From Rahnella sikkimica (GTDB lineage Bacteria; Pseudomonadota; Gammaproteobacteria; Enterobacterales; Enterobacteriaceae): a stretch of 64,000 nt of DNA. This document shows positions 9,865 through 18,285 of the stretch, piece after piece (position 1 is the stretch's first letter; each line of letters opens with the position of its first letter). Under the pieces are notes generated by a model. The model searched no databases. It had not been told where the DNA came from and saw only the letters and a list, made by a program, of their open reading frames with translations. The position numbers were made by a program, and so were the translations under genes. The stretch lies in contig NZ_CP019062.1 in assembly GCF_002951615.1 (NCBI RefSeq), positions 4,402,001 to 4,466,000 of the forward strand, read 5' to 3'.

Positions 9865-9893
9865 TAAGACCCGCATGCTGGGAAAAGGTTTCC
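9865..9893 (-). promoter_or_regulatory. Candidate sigma-E promoter of micA
   Basis: Reading the - strand, GGAAACC (9887-9893) is followed after 17 bp by TCTTA (9865-9869). The 5' end of MicA lies 6 nt further. This resembles the sigma-E consensus GGAACTT-N16-TCAAA/TCTGA. Known sigma-E control of micA supports the call; the -10 is imperfect. Confidence 0.6.
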
Positions 9894-9936
9894 TGAGTTC
9901 GTAAAAAAAATTAATTTATTTAGGAGAGGTGACGAT

Positions 9937-10452
9937 ATGCCACTGTTGGATAGCTTTACCGTAGACCATACCCGTATGGCAGCACCTGCTGTCCGCGTCG
10001 CAAAAACCATGAAAACCCCGCACGGGGATACCATCACTGTGTTCGATCTGCGCTTCTGCCGCCCGAATATTGAAGTGATGCCTGAACGCGGTATTCATAC
10101 GCTGGAGCACCTGTTCGCAGGTTTCATGCGTAACCACCTGAATGGCAACGGCGTAGAGATCATTGATATTTCGCCAATGGGCTGCCGTACAGGTTTCTAC
10201 ATGAGCCTGATCGGTGTACCGGAAGAGCAGTTTGTGGCTGATGCCTGGAAAGCGGCGATGGCGGATGTTCTGAAAGTGAAAGAACAGCGTCAAATCCCTG
10301 AGCTGAATGAATATCAGTGCGGTACTTTCGAGATGCATTCCCTGAAAGAAGCTCAGGAAATCGCGCAACACATTCTCGATCATGACGTTGTCGTGAACCG
10401 TAATGATGATCTGGCTCTGCCAAAAGAAAAACTGTCCGAACTGCACATCTAG
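9937..10452 (+). CDS. luxS: S-ribosylhomocysteine lyase LuxS (AI-2 synthesis)
   Basis: A 171-aa metalloenzyme that cleaves S-ribosylhomocysteine to homocysteine and DPD, the precursor of autoinducer-2. The metal-binding HTLEH motif (near residues 54-58) and the CGTFEMHS motif carrying the metal-ligand Cys are both present. A strong AGGAGAGG ribosome site precedes the ATG. The promoter must lie in the 157-bp gap that also holds micA, so luxS and micA transcription run divergently from overlapping DNA. Confidence 0.98.
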   Translation: MPLLDSFTVDHTRMAAPAVRVAKTMKTPHGDTITVFDLRFCRPNIEVMPERGIHTLEHLFAGFMRNHLNGNGVEIIDISPMGCRTGFYMSLIGVPEEQFVADAWKAAMADVLKVKEQRQIPELNEYQCGTFEMHSLKEAQEIAQHILDHDVVVNRNDDLALPKEKLSELHI

Positions 10453-10470
10453 TTTTAGCGAGTTGCAGGT

Positions 10471-10500
10471 AAAAAAAGACGCGTTCATCGCGTCTTTTTT
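10471..10500. terminator. Bidirectional terminator between luxS and corB
   Basis: Hairpin AAAAAAGACGCG-TTCAT-CGCGTCTTTTTT lies between the converging luxS (+) and corB (-) genes. It has A/T runs on both sides, so it can serve both strands. Confidence 0.92.
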
Positions 10501-10519
10501 ATGTCTTTCATTCAATGGA

Positions 10520-11809
10520 TTAGTGTTGGTTTACAGTGCTCTGTAAAGGGCGCAGCGGTCGTACCTGAACCTGTTTGATCATGTTATCCTGCACATCAAG
10601 AATTTCGACTTCATAATCCTCAATGCGCAAGTTAGTCCCGATTTTGGGGATCTCTTCTAGTACTTCCAGCAACATACCGTTGATCGTTCTCGGGCCGTCA
10701 TCGGGAAGATTCCAGTTAAAGGCTTTGTTCAGCTCACGAACGTTTGCACTGCCTTCAATCAGCACAGAACCGTCGCTTTGCGGCGTGACTTCTTCCGCCA
10801 GCGTTGGTGACATCGACGTCGTGAAATCGCCGACGATCTCTTCAAGAATATCTTCGACGGTTACCAGCCCCTGAATATCGCCGTACTCATCAACCACAAT
10901 GCCCACTTTCTTTTTATTCCGCTGGAATTTCACCAACTGAATGTTCAGCGGTGTACCTTCCGGAATGTAGTAAATCTCGTCGGCGGCCCGGAGCAGGTTT
11001 TCTTTGGTGAATTCTTTCTTCTCGGTCATCAGGCGGTACGCTTCGCGTAAACGCAACATGCCGATCGCATCATCAAGCGAGTCGCGGTAAAGCACAATGC
11101 GGCCATGCGGCGAGTGCGTGAGCTGGCGGATGATCGACTTCCAGTCGTCGTTAATGTCGATACCGACGATTTCATTGCGCGGTACCATGATGTCATCAAC
11201 GGACACTTTTTCGAGATCCAGAACAGACAGCAGCATGTCCTGATTACGGCGGGAAATTTGCGAGCGCGATTCATTTACGATGGTACGCAGCTCTTCTTTG
11301 CTCACGGCATCGCTCAGGCTGGCTGTGGTTTGGATACCAAACATGCGCATCAGCAGGCGAGAAAGGCTGTTCAGGATCCACACCAGTGGCATCATGATTT
11401 TCTGCAGCGGACGCAATAAAATGCTGCTCGGGAAAGCGACACGTTCAGGATTGAGCGCTGCGAAGGTTTTCGGCAGAACTTCAGCAAACAGCAGAACCAC
11501 GAAAGTCAGCACGCCGGTCGCAATTGCCACGCCGGCATCGCCATACAGACGGATACCCACAATCGTTGCCAGAGCGGAAGCAAGAATGTTGACCAGGTTG
11601 TTGCCGATGAGCACGAGACTGATCAGCTGGTCCGGGCGTTTTAACAGCTTTTCGACGCGACGCGCTCCGCGATTACCTTGTTTGGCCAGGTGACGTAACC
11701 GGTAACGGTTGAGTGTCATCATACCGGTTTCAGAGGCTGAAAAATAAGCCGAAACCACCACCATGATGATCAATGTGATGATCAGGGTTGTTGTCGAGAC
11801 GTGCTCCAA
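10520..11809 (-). CDS. corB: CNNM/CorC-type membrane protein CorB (YfjD)
   Basis: A 429-aa protein with an N-terminal DUF21 (CNNM) transmembrane domain of about four helices, residues ~1-190. Two CBS domains follow (DDIMVPRNEIVGIDI and DEYGDIQGLVTVEDILEEIVGD), then a C-terminal CorC/HlyC domain. The family is implicated in Mg2+/Co2+ transport. The gene is followed 16 bp upstream by ypjD on the same strand, as in E. coli where yfjD and ypjD are adjacent. Confidence 0.88.
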   Translation of the reverse strand: MEHVSTTTLIITLIIMVVVSAYFSASETGMMTLNRYRLRHLAKQGNRGARRVEKLLKRPDQLISLVLIGNNLVNILASALATIVGIRLYGDAGVAIATGVLTFVVLLFAEVLPKTFAALNPERVAFPSSILLRPLQKIMMPLVWILNSLSRLLMRMFGIQTTASLSDAVSKEELRTIVNESRSQISRRNQDMLLSVLDLEKVSVDDIMVPRNEIVGIDINDDWKSIIRQLTHSPHGRIVLYRDSLDDAIGMLRLREAYRLMTEKKEFTKENLLRAADEIYYIPEGTPLNIQLVKFQRNKKKVGIVVDEYGDIQGLVTVEDILEEIVGDFTTSMSPTLAEEVTPQSDGSVLIEGSANVRELNKAFNWNLPDDGPRTINGMLLEVLEEIPKIGTNLRIEDYEVEILDVQDNMIKQVQVRPLRPLQSTVNQH

Positions 11810-11825
11810 CGGGTATTCCTTTTGA

Positions 11826-12632
11826 TTAGTGAACCATGATTTGTTGGATCAGGCGGCTGCCAAAATAGGCAAGAGTCAGTAAGATGGCGCCAGCCATGCT
11901 GAACCATACCACGCGGCGGCCACGCCAGCCTTCGTGATAATGCCCCCACAGCAGGACGATATAAACGAACCATGCCAGTATCGATAAGACGGCCTTGTCG
12001 ATATTCTCCGGGCTGAACAGGTTGTTCAGATACAGTAATCCGGTGCACAGCGTCAGCGTCAGTAAAATGACGCCAATCTGGGTGATGTGAAATAATTTAC
12101 GTTCGATGGTCATCAGCGGAGGCATATCCGCCGTGAACGTCAGCCGTTTGTTCTTCAGTTGATAATCGAGCCACGCCAGCTGAAGCGCGTACAGTGCAGC
12201 AATCATCAGCGTCGCGTAAGAGAACAGTGCCAGGCCAATGTGCACCAGCAAGCCTTTGCTTTCTTCCAGGTGCGTAATGAATTCGCCCGGCAGGAAAGTG
12301 ACAAACGCGAGGTTGATCAGCGAAAAGCTGTACACAATCGGCAAAATAAACCAGCCGCGGTTACGCGAAGCGACAATGGTCATCACTGTGCCGATAATCA
12401 GACTCACGACCGAACCGATATTGACCAGGCTCAGGTTTTGCCCGGTGCTGACGTCGAAGATGCGTTCCTGCAATGTTAAAGCGTGACAAATTAGCGCGAT
12501 AACAACGGAAATCAGTGCTAAACGCCGGTATGCGCTGTTCTTCCGGATGATGCTCGGAATGATCAGTGCAAGGCTGAGCAGATAGGCCAACATGGCGACG
12601 AGAGCAAAAACTGACATAGCGTTCGGTAGCAT
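11826..12632 (-). CDS. ypjD: Cytochrome c assembly-like membrane protein YpjD (CorE)
   Basis: A 268-aa integral membrane protein with about eight hydrophobic helices, similar to the CcmC/ResC cytochrome c assembly family. In E. coli the product, also called CorE, is implicated in metal ion transport rather than haem handling. It is divergent from ffh (148-bp gap) and upstream of corB with a short spacer, suggesting an operon. The assignment rests on length, hydrophobicity and context. Confidence 0.85.
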   Translation of the reverse strand: MLPNAMSVFALVAMLAYLLSLALIIPSIIRKNSAYRRLALISVVIALICHALTLQERIFDVSTGQNLSLVNIGSVVSLIIGTVMTIVASRNRGWFILPIVYSFSLINLAFVTFLPGEFITHLEESKGLLVHIGLALFSYATLMIAALYALQLAWLDYQLKNKRLTFTADMPPLMTIERKLFHITQIGVILLTLTLCTGLLYLNNLFSPENIDKAVLSILAWFVYIVLLWGHYHEGWRGRRVVWFSMAGAILLTLAYFGSRLIQQIMVH

Positions 12633-12780
12633 CGAAAAGTGAATGAGAATCGCAGTATAACGTTACCCGCGTCACGCTCCAACCTATCTGAGATGCCAAA
12701 GCAGAGATCGTCCGCGCTTCGTGTTATAATCCCGCAATTACGTCGCAAAAGCGGCCTGTCATTACGTTGAGCAAGAGACG

Positions 12781-14142
12781 ATGTTTGAGAATTTAAGCGA
12801 TCGATTGTCGCGCACACTGCGCAATATCAGCGGCCGCGGGCGGCTGACCGAAGAAAATATCAAAGAGACGTTACGTGAAGTCCGCATGGCGTTACTGGAA
12901 GCGGACGTTGCGTTGCCGGTGGTTCGCGACTTCATTAACCGGGTGAAAGATCGCGCTGTTGGCCATGAGGTCAATAAGAGTCTGACGCCGGGTCAGGAAT
13001 TCGTCAAAATTGTCCAGAAAGAACTGGAAACCGCGATGGGCGAGGCGAATACCGAGCTCAACTTAGCGGCACAGCCGCCGGCTGTCGTTCTGATGGCGGG
13101 TTTACAAGGTGCCGGTAAAACAACCAGCGTCGGTAAACTGGCAAAATTCCTGAAAGAAAAGAAAAAGAAAAAAGTGTTGGTCGTGTCCGCCGACGTTTAT
13201 CGCCCTGCGGCGATTAAACAGCTGGAAACCCTGGCGCAGCAAGTTGAAGTGGATTTCTTCGCGTCCGACGCGCAGGAAAAACCGGTGGATATCGTCACCC
13301 GCGCCCTGCAACAGGCAAAACTGAAATTCTACGACGTTCTGATTGTCGATACCGCCGGCCGTTTACATGTCGACGAAGCGATGATGGACGAAATCAAGCA
13401 GGTTCATGCCGCGATTAATCCGGTAGAAACGCTGTTTGTGGTTGATGCGATGACCGGCCAGGATGCGGCGAATACCGCCAAGGCGTTTAACAAAGCGCTG
13501 CCGCTGACCGGTGTGATCCTGACGAAAGTCGACGGTGACGCCCGTGGCGGTGCCGCGTTGTCGATTCGTCACATCACCGGCAAACCGATTAAATTCTTGG
13601 GTATGGGTGAAAAAAACGATGCCCTGGAGCCGTTCCACCCTGATCGTATCGCGTCCCGTATTTTGGGCATGGGCGATGTGCTCTCTCTTATCGAAGATAT
13701 TGAGAGCAAAGTTGACCGCGCGCAGGCTGAGAAACTGGCCAATAAGCTCAAGAAAGGCGATGGCTTTGATCTGACCGACTTCCTCGAGCAGCTCAAGCAA
13801 ATGCGCAATATGGGCGGCATGGCGAGCATGATGAGCAAATTGCCAGGCGTGGGCCAGTTGCCTGACAACGTCAAATCTCAGATGGACGACAAGGTTCTGG
13901 TGCGGATGGAAGCGATCATCAACTCGATGACGATGAAAGAACGCGCCAAACCAGAAATTATTAAAGGTTCCCGCAAGCGCCGTATCGCGCTGGGTTCCGG
14001 CATGCAGGTGCAGGACGTTAACCGCTTACTCAAGCAGTTCGACGATATGCAGCGCATGATGAAGAAAATGAAGAATGGCGGCATGGCGAAAATGATGCGT
14101 GGCATGAAGGGTATGATGCCACCAGGTTTCCCGGGCCGTTAA
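12781..14142 (+). CDS. ffh: Signal recognition particle protein Ffh
   Basis: A 453-aa SRP GTPase that binds 4.5S RNA and signal sequences of nascent membrane proteins and docks with FtsY. The N domain is followed by the GTPase domain, with G1 GLQGAGKTTS near residue 105, DTAGRLH and TKVDGDARGG. The C-terminal M domain is methionine-rich (MMKKMKNGGMAKMMRGMKGM) for signal binding. The start MFENLSDRLSRTL at 12781 is the family start. Confidence 0.98.
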   Translation: MFENLSDRLSRTLRNISGRGRLTEENIKETLREVRMALLEADVALPVVRDFINRVKDRAVGHEVNKSLTPGQEFVKIVQKELETAMGEANTELNLAAQPPAVVLMAGLQGAGKTTSVGKLAKFLKEKKKKKVLVVSADVYRPAAIKQLETLAQQVEVDFFASDAQEKPVDIVTRALQQAKLKFYDVLIVDTAGRLHVDEAMMDEIKQVHAAINPVETLFVVDAMTGQDAANTAKAFNKALPLTGVILTKVDGDARGGAALSIRHITGKPIKFLGMGEKNDALEPFHPDRIASRILGMGDVLSLIEDIESKVDRAQAEKLANKLKKGDGFDLTDFLEQLKQMRNMGGMASMMSKLPGVGQLPDNVKSQMDDKVLVRMEAIINSMTMKERAKPEIIKGSRKRRIALGSGMQVQDVNRLLKQFDDMQRMMKKMKNGGMAKMMRGMKGMMPPGFPGR

Positions 14143-14265
14143 TCGACATCACTGTCTATATATCAGCCACATAGGCGGCTCATGTAAACTGCGGTCTGAG
14201 CGCTTTACGCTTTTGATTGCTTTTTGCGCCAAAATGAGTAAAATTTTCGGGCTTTTTTATATTGC

Positions 14266-14305
14266 AACCAGACCCCGTTCCCCGATGGGGTCTGGTTGTT
14301 TTATT
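14266..14305 (+). terminator. Terminator-like hairpin in the rpsP leader
   Basis: An 11-bp perfect stem, AACCAGACCCC paired with GGGGTCTGGTT around a 10-nt loop, is followed by GTTTTATTAA. It ends only about 16 nt before the rpsP start codon. It may terminate ffh transcripts, or act as an attenuator or protective 5' structure for the ribosomal operon. Which of these applies cannot be decided from sequence. Confidence 0.75.
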
Positions 14306-14321
14306 AACTATAGAGGATGTT

Positions 14322-14570
14322 ATGGTAACAATTCGTTTAGCACGTGGCGGCGCAAAAAAGCGTCCATTTTATCAAGTAGTAGTGACCGACAGCCGCAACG
14401 CTCGTGACGGTCGTTTCATCGAACGCGTAGGTTTCTTCAACCCATTGGCTTCTGGCCAGGCTGAAGCACTGCGTCTGGACTTGGATCGTATTACCCATTG
14501 GGTAGATCTGGGTGCAACTGTTTCTGATCGCGTTTCTTCGCTGATCAAAGACGCTAAGAAAGCAGCTTAA
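14322..14570 (+). CDS. rpsP: Ribosomal protein S16 (bS16)
   Basis: An 82-aa 30S subunit protein ([20 protein letters not shown]), the expected length. The ATG at 14322 follows AGAGGA. It is the first gene of the rpsP-rimM-trmD-rplS operon. Confidence 0.98.
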   Translation: MVTIRLARGGAKKRPFYQVVVTDSRNARDGRFIERVGFFNPLASGQAEALRLDLDRITHWVDLGATVSDRVSSLIKDAKKAA

Positions 14571-14588
14571 TCTGTCGCGGTGGTGGCA

Positions 14589-15137
14589 ATGAGCAAGCAA
14601 TCCAATCCAGTGGTACCCGCTGAGCCGTTAGTCCTCGGCAAAATGGGTTCAACGTACGGCATTCGTGGTTGGCTCAGAGTGTTTTCATCCACCGAAGACG
14701 CTGAAAGCATCTTCGAATACCAGCCCTGGTTTATCCAGCGTGCCGGTAAGTGGCAAGTTGTCGAGCTGGAAGGCTGGAAACGCCACACTCAGGACCTGAT
14801 TATCAAAGTCAAAGGCGTTGATGATCGGGATGCGGCGAATCTTCTGACCAATTGCGAAATTGTCGTCGATTCAAAGCAGCTACCTACACTGGAAGACGGT
14901 GACTACTACTGGAAAGACCTTTTTGGTTGCCAGGTAGTGACAACTTCCGGTTACGAACTGGGCAAAATCATCGATATGATGGAAACCGGTTCTAACGATG
15001 TGATGGTAGTCAAAGCCAACCTGAAAGATGCCTTCGGACTCAAGGAGCGGTTGATTCCGTTCCTCGATGGGCAGGTTATCAAGAAAGTCGATCTCGCTAC
15101 TCGCACTGTTGAAGTAGATTGGGATCCTGGTTTTTGA
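14589..15137 (+). CDS. rimM: Ribosome maturation factor RimM
   Basis: A 182-aa protein that assists 30S head assembly by binding S19. The N-terminal RimM domain contains [20 protein letters not shown] and the C-terminal part is a PRC-barrel ([11 protein letters not shown]...GSNDVMVV). ATG 14589 (MSKQSNPV) is preferred over upstream GTG codons because it gives the family length exactly. It lies 18 bp after rpsP. Confidence 0.97.
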   Translation: MSKQSNPVVPAEPLVLGKMGSTYGIRGWLRVFSSTEDAESIFEYQPWFIQRAGKWQVVELEGWKRHTQDLIIKVKGVDDRDAANLLTNCEIVVDSKQLPTLEDGDYYWKDLFGCQVVTTSGYELGKIIDMMETGSNDVMVVKANLKDAFGLKERLIPFLDGQVIKKVDLATRTVEVDWDPGF

Positions 15138-15204
15138 CCTCCGTAACGTTTACTGATGTAAACAACGATGGGTTGAGCGATAAAGCATTCGAAAGGGGTA
15201 GGCT

Positions 15205-15972
15205 ATGTGGATTGGTATAATTAGCCTGTTTCCTGAGATGTTCCGCGCAATCACCGATTACGGGGTAACTGGCCGGGCAGTTAAAAATGGCCTGTTGAGC
15301 GTAAATTGCTGGAGTCCTCGTGACTTCGCATACGATCGACATCGAACCGTGGACGAGCGCCCTTACGGCGGTGGTCCCGGCATGCTGATGATGGTGCAAC
15401 CTTTACGGGAAGCTATTCATGCAGCAAAAGCAGCGGCAGGCGAAGGTGTGAAAGTGATTTATCTTTCACCTCAGGGACGCAAACTGGATCAAACCGGTGT
15501 GTGTGAACTGGCGGCCCATCAGAAAATTATTCTGGTTTGTGGTCGTTACGAAGGGATTGATGAGCGCGTAATCAAAACCGAAATTGATGAAGAATGGTCA
15601 ATTGGCGATTATGTTCTCAGCGGTGGAGAGTTACCGGCAATGACTCTGATTGATTCAGTTTCCCGCTTTATACCGGGCGTTCTGGGTCGTCAGGCTTCAG
15701 CAGAAGAAGATTCTTTCGCTGACGGATTGCTCGATTGCCCCCACTATACCCGCCCTGAAGTGTTGGAAGGCATGGAAGTTCCGCCAGTTTTACTGTCGGG
15801 AAACCACGCTGATATACGTCGCTGGCGCCTGAAACAGTCGCTGGGTCGAACCTGGCTTAGAAGACCTGAACTTCTGGAAAACCTAGCTCTGACTGACGAG
15901 CAAGAGGTGTTGCTGAGAGAGTTCCAAAAGGAACATCGACTCAGTCAACAAAACTATGAAGGGAACGCTTGA
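15205..15972 (+). CDS. trmD: tRNA (guanine-N1-)-methyltransferase TrmD
   Basis: A 255-aa SPOUT methyltransferase that makes m1G37 and prevents +1 frameshifting. The trefoil-knot cofactor region [13 protein letters not shown] and [13 protein letters not shown] is present. Length and position in the operon agree with E. coli. Confidence 0.98.
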   Translation: MWIGIISLFPEMFRAITDYGVTGRAVKNGLLSVNCWSPRDFAYDRHRTVDERPYGGGPGMLMMVQPLREAIHAAKAAAGEGVKVIYLSPQGRKLDQTGVCELAAHQKIILVCGRYEGIDERVIKTEIDEEWSIGDYVLSGGELPAMTLIDSVSRFIPGVLGRQASAEEDSFADGLLDCPHYTRPEVLEGMEVPPVLLSGNHADIRRWRLKQSLGRTWLRRPELLENLALTDEQEVLLREFQKEHRLSQQNYEGNA

Positions 15973-16011
15973 GCGTTACGCTGAGCCCTCCCGATATATC
16001 AGTTTACCTAG

Positions 16012-16374
<363 letters not shown>

Positions 16375-16412
16375 GGTATCGCTAACGCGACATCGACTAG
16401 TTAATAGAGAAC

Positions 16413-16445
16413 AAGGGGTTAGCCATCGGCTAACCCCTTTTTTTG
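16413..16445 (+). terminator. Terminator of the rpsP-rplS operon
   Basis: Hairpin AAGGGGTTAGCC-ATC-GGCTAACCCCTT followed by six further T residues. The island's - strand ogr gene ends 22 bp beyond it, so the stem could also stop leftward island transcripts, although the - strand T run is poor. Confidence 0.93.
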
Positions 16446-16466
16446 TGTTCAGTGACTACAAATTGA

Positions 16467-16646
16467 CTACGCAGCAGGGCGCTGGCTGCCGGGTTTAGAG
16501 ATAACCCGGGCGACGGATTCGTGGGTGGCAAACGTGCAGCTGCATTCAATGTTCTGGCACTGATGATAACGTTCTTTGGTCGATTCACTCAGATAGCGGC
16601 TTGAACGGGTATGAGCGACTTTTCCACACAGCGGGCAATGCATCAT
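16467..16646 (-). CDS. ogr: Late-gene transcriptional activator Ogr/Delta
   Basis: A short zinc-finger protein of ~59 aa. The motif C-X2-C-X22-C-X4-C (CPLC...CQNIEC) and the HTRSSRY and KERYHQCQN segments match Ogr of P2 and Delta of P4. Ogr contacts RNA polymerase alpha and binds TGT-N12-ACA sites about 55 bp upstream of late start sites. The start at 16646 follows GGAGG; the family begins M(F/M)HCPLC. It is shorter than the 72-aa P2 Ogr at its C-terminus. It is the last gene of the leftward tail operon, so late transcription would amplify its own activator. Confidence 0.92.
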   Translation of the reverse strand: MMHCPLCGKVAHTRSSRYLSESTKERYHQCQNIECSCTFATHESVARVISKPGSQRPAA

Positions 16647-16711
16647 AAAAACCTCCGGCATGACAGGTAAGCGATGAGGTCATTATGAAATTCGTAACTC
16701 GCAAAAGCAAG

Positions 16712-17812
16712 TTATAATTGTGATATTGAAGATTGATAGGTGATGTCTGCAATATATAGCTTCAAATCCAATGTCGTGGTAAACCCTTTGGCATTGATGT
16801 CATGTTTTGCCGAGTTAATGACCCAATTTTCATTATCAATAACCTCCTTAAAACCTTGTACATTGATCGGCGTTTGCGCGCTCAGGTCTGCTCGCCCCAA
16901 TGCCAGCTGGATAGTGAAGGAAGACGAGTCGTTCTGGATTTGGTTAAACACAGAATCAGCCGCTCGCTTTGCCGTTTCCTCATCAGGGTAAATTTTACTC
17001 AACTGAAGAGGGTTTTGATTTTTACCCGCGATATAGCTCATCTCTGCACCCTCTTTTTTCTGGGCGGCGGTTCTTTTGAGATCGACGTTGCTTGTGGTCG
17101 CCGTTTTGACGTCGTGCCATTGCGCTTTCACACCGTCATACGCCAGTTGATCCACCAATTTAAAGGCGTATTTATCACCATCGCTGCGCTCAATGGTTCT
17201 CCAGGGCAACGCCTGTCCGGACGCGGTTCGCCCGACGCTGGTTTTATAGAAAATGATCGAACCGTTTTTGACTGTTACCTGGGCACCGTAGCTTTGCGCC
17301 AGCCGGGTCAGGAAATAGCTGTCGGCTTCGTTCGTCTGATCGATGTGCGAAATTTTGATGCTGTTAAGCTCCTCCGGGATCACCGGAAGGGTGAGTTTAT
17401 TTCGTGCAGAAATGATACTAACGATCGCGCCCAGTGTGTAATCGTCATAGGACTGGCTGAGTTTGGTATCAAAGGAACCACTCAGGTCTGCGCTGCGGGC
17501 TGTGACTGTGATGATGTCCGGTGCGCCGGAATACGTCACCGTGTCGACGGTAAAATAGCCGCAGTCGTATAACGCCAGCTTCGACCACCCGAGATGCAAA
17601 TGCAAAACGGTTCCTCGTGCGGGCATCTGCAACTGCCCATCGCTGTCGTCGAAAGAAAGATTCAGAGTATCTGCCACAAAACCGCTGTTATCCGTCACCG
17701 ATAAACTGATGATACGGCTGGAAATATTCTCTTCCAGGACTTTGTTTTTTACCTTCAGGGTAAACGCCGGCGCAATGCGTGCGCCAGCCGGTAACTGAAA
17801 ATTGGTAAGCAT
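16712..17812 (-). CDS. D: Phage late control protein gpD (tail hub/baseplate)
   Basis: A 366-aa P2 gpD-family protein, a T4 gp27-like hub subunit linking the spike to the tail tube. Typical segments are VSVTDNSGFVADTLNLSFDD near residues 39-58 and the SYFLTRLAQSYGAQVTV region. It is complete and near the family length (P2 D is 387 aa). It starts 2 bp from the end of U and is followed by ogr, the P2 order. Confidence 0.93.
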   Translation of the reverse strand: MLTNFQLPAGARIAPAFTLKVKNKVLEENISSRIISLSVTDNSGFVADTLNLSFDDSDGQLQMPARGTVLHLHLGWSKLALYDCGYFTVDTVTYSGAPDIITVTARSADLSGSFDTKLSQSYDDYTLGAIVSIISARNKLTLPVIPEELNSIKISHIDQTNEADSYFLTRLAQSYGAQVTVKNGSIIFYKTSVGRTASGQALPWRTIERSDGDKYAFKLVDQLAYDGVKAQWHDVKTATTSNVDLKRTAAQKKEGAEMSYIAGKNQNPLQLSKIYPDEETAKRAADSVFNQIQNDSSSFTIQLALGRADLSAQTPINVQGFKEVIDNENWVINSAKHDINAKGFTTTLDLKLYIADITYQSSISQL

Positions 17813-17814
17813 GA

Positions 17815-18285
17815 TTAGACTCCGCTAACGAAGTTACTGACTGCCGAACTGGCTTTGTTAAAAAGCTCTTCGGCCTGAGCCAGCAGATCGCCAAACATGG
17901 CCGCCTGAGATTCATCGACGCGTTTTAACAGGACCGAAAAGCTGATGCTCCGTGCCTGACCGTTCGAATTAATCTCGCTGTTGTCGTGCGTCACGTTCTC
18001 GATAATAAACATGCCGTAAAGGGTTCCGCTGCCTTCGATCAAAGGCCACGCCCGTCCGGAATTGGCCATCCCTTCTAAAACTTGCAAATAGCGTATTCCG
18101 CCGGTGACTTCCGGCAACAGCAGCCCGCTGAGTTTCATCGACTCCTCTCCCAGCCCCAGAAACTGGGAAACCGGACGTTTCCCGATACGGGTATTTTCCT
18201 GCCAGTTGTAATTCACCTCCCGGTGAATAGTCTGATAGGGAAGGGTGTTTAATTTAAAAACGAACAAACCCAGTGACATCATCAT
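17815..18285 (-). CDS. U: Tail protein gpU (tail terminator/baseplate-associated)
   Basis: A 156-aa P2 gpU-family protein (P2 U is 159 aa), starting MMMSLGLFVFKLNTLPYQ and containing LLLPEVTGGIRYLQVLE. It overlaps T by 4 bp. All expected family regions appear complete. Confidence 0.92.
   Translation of the reverse strand: MMMSLGLFVFKLNTLPYQTIHREVNYNWQENTRIGKRPVSQFLGLGEESMKLSGLLLPEVTGGIRYLQVLEGMANSGRAWPLIEGSGTLYGMFIIENVTHDNSEINSNGQARSISFSVLLKRVDESQAAMFGDLLAQAEELFNKASSAVSNFVSGV

Noticed and set aside
9846..9876. Stem ATGCG-GTCTT/AAGAC-CGCAT as a luxS leader attenuator
   Set aside because: The left arm is the 5' seed of MicA and the right arm is its promoter on the opposite strand. No T run follows on the luxS strand.
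16450..16470. TGACTACAAATTGACTAC near rplS and TGACTCCCAAATCTGACTC near 32450 as att repeats of the island
   Set aside because: They share only short interrupted stretches, with no integrase or core identity long enough to support an attachment site.
16802..17572. 256-codon open frame antisense to gpD
   Set aside because: Antisense shadow of a conserved tail gene, Cys/Arg-rich translation without domains or a ribosome site.
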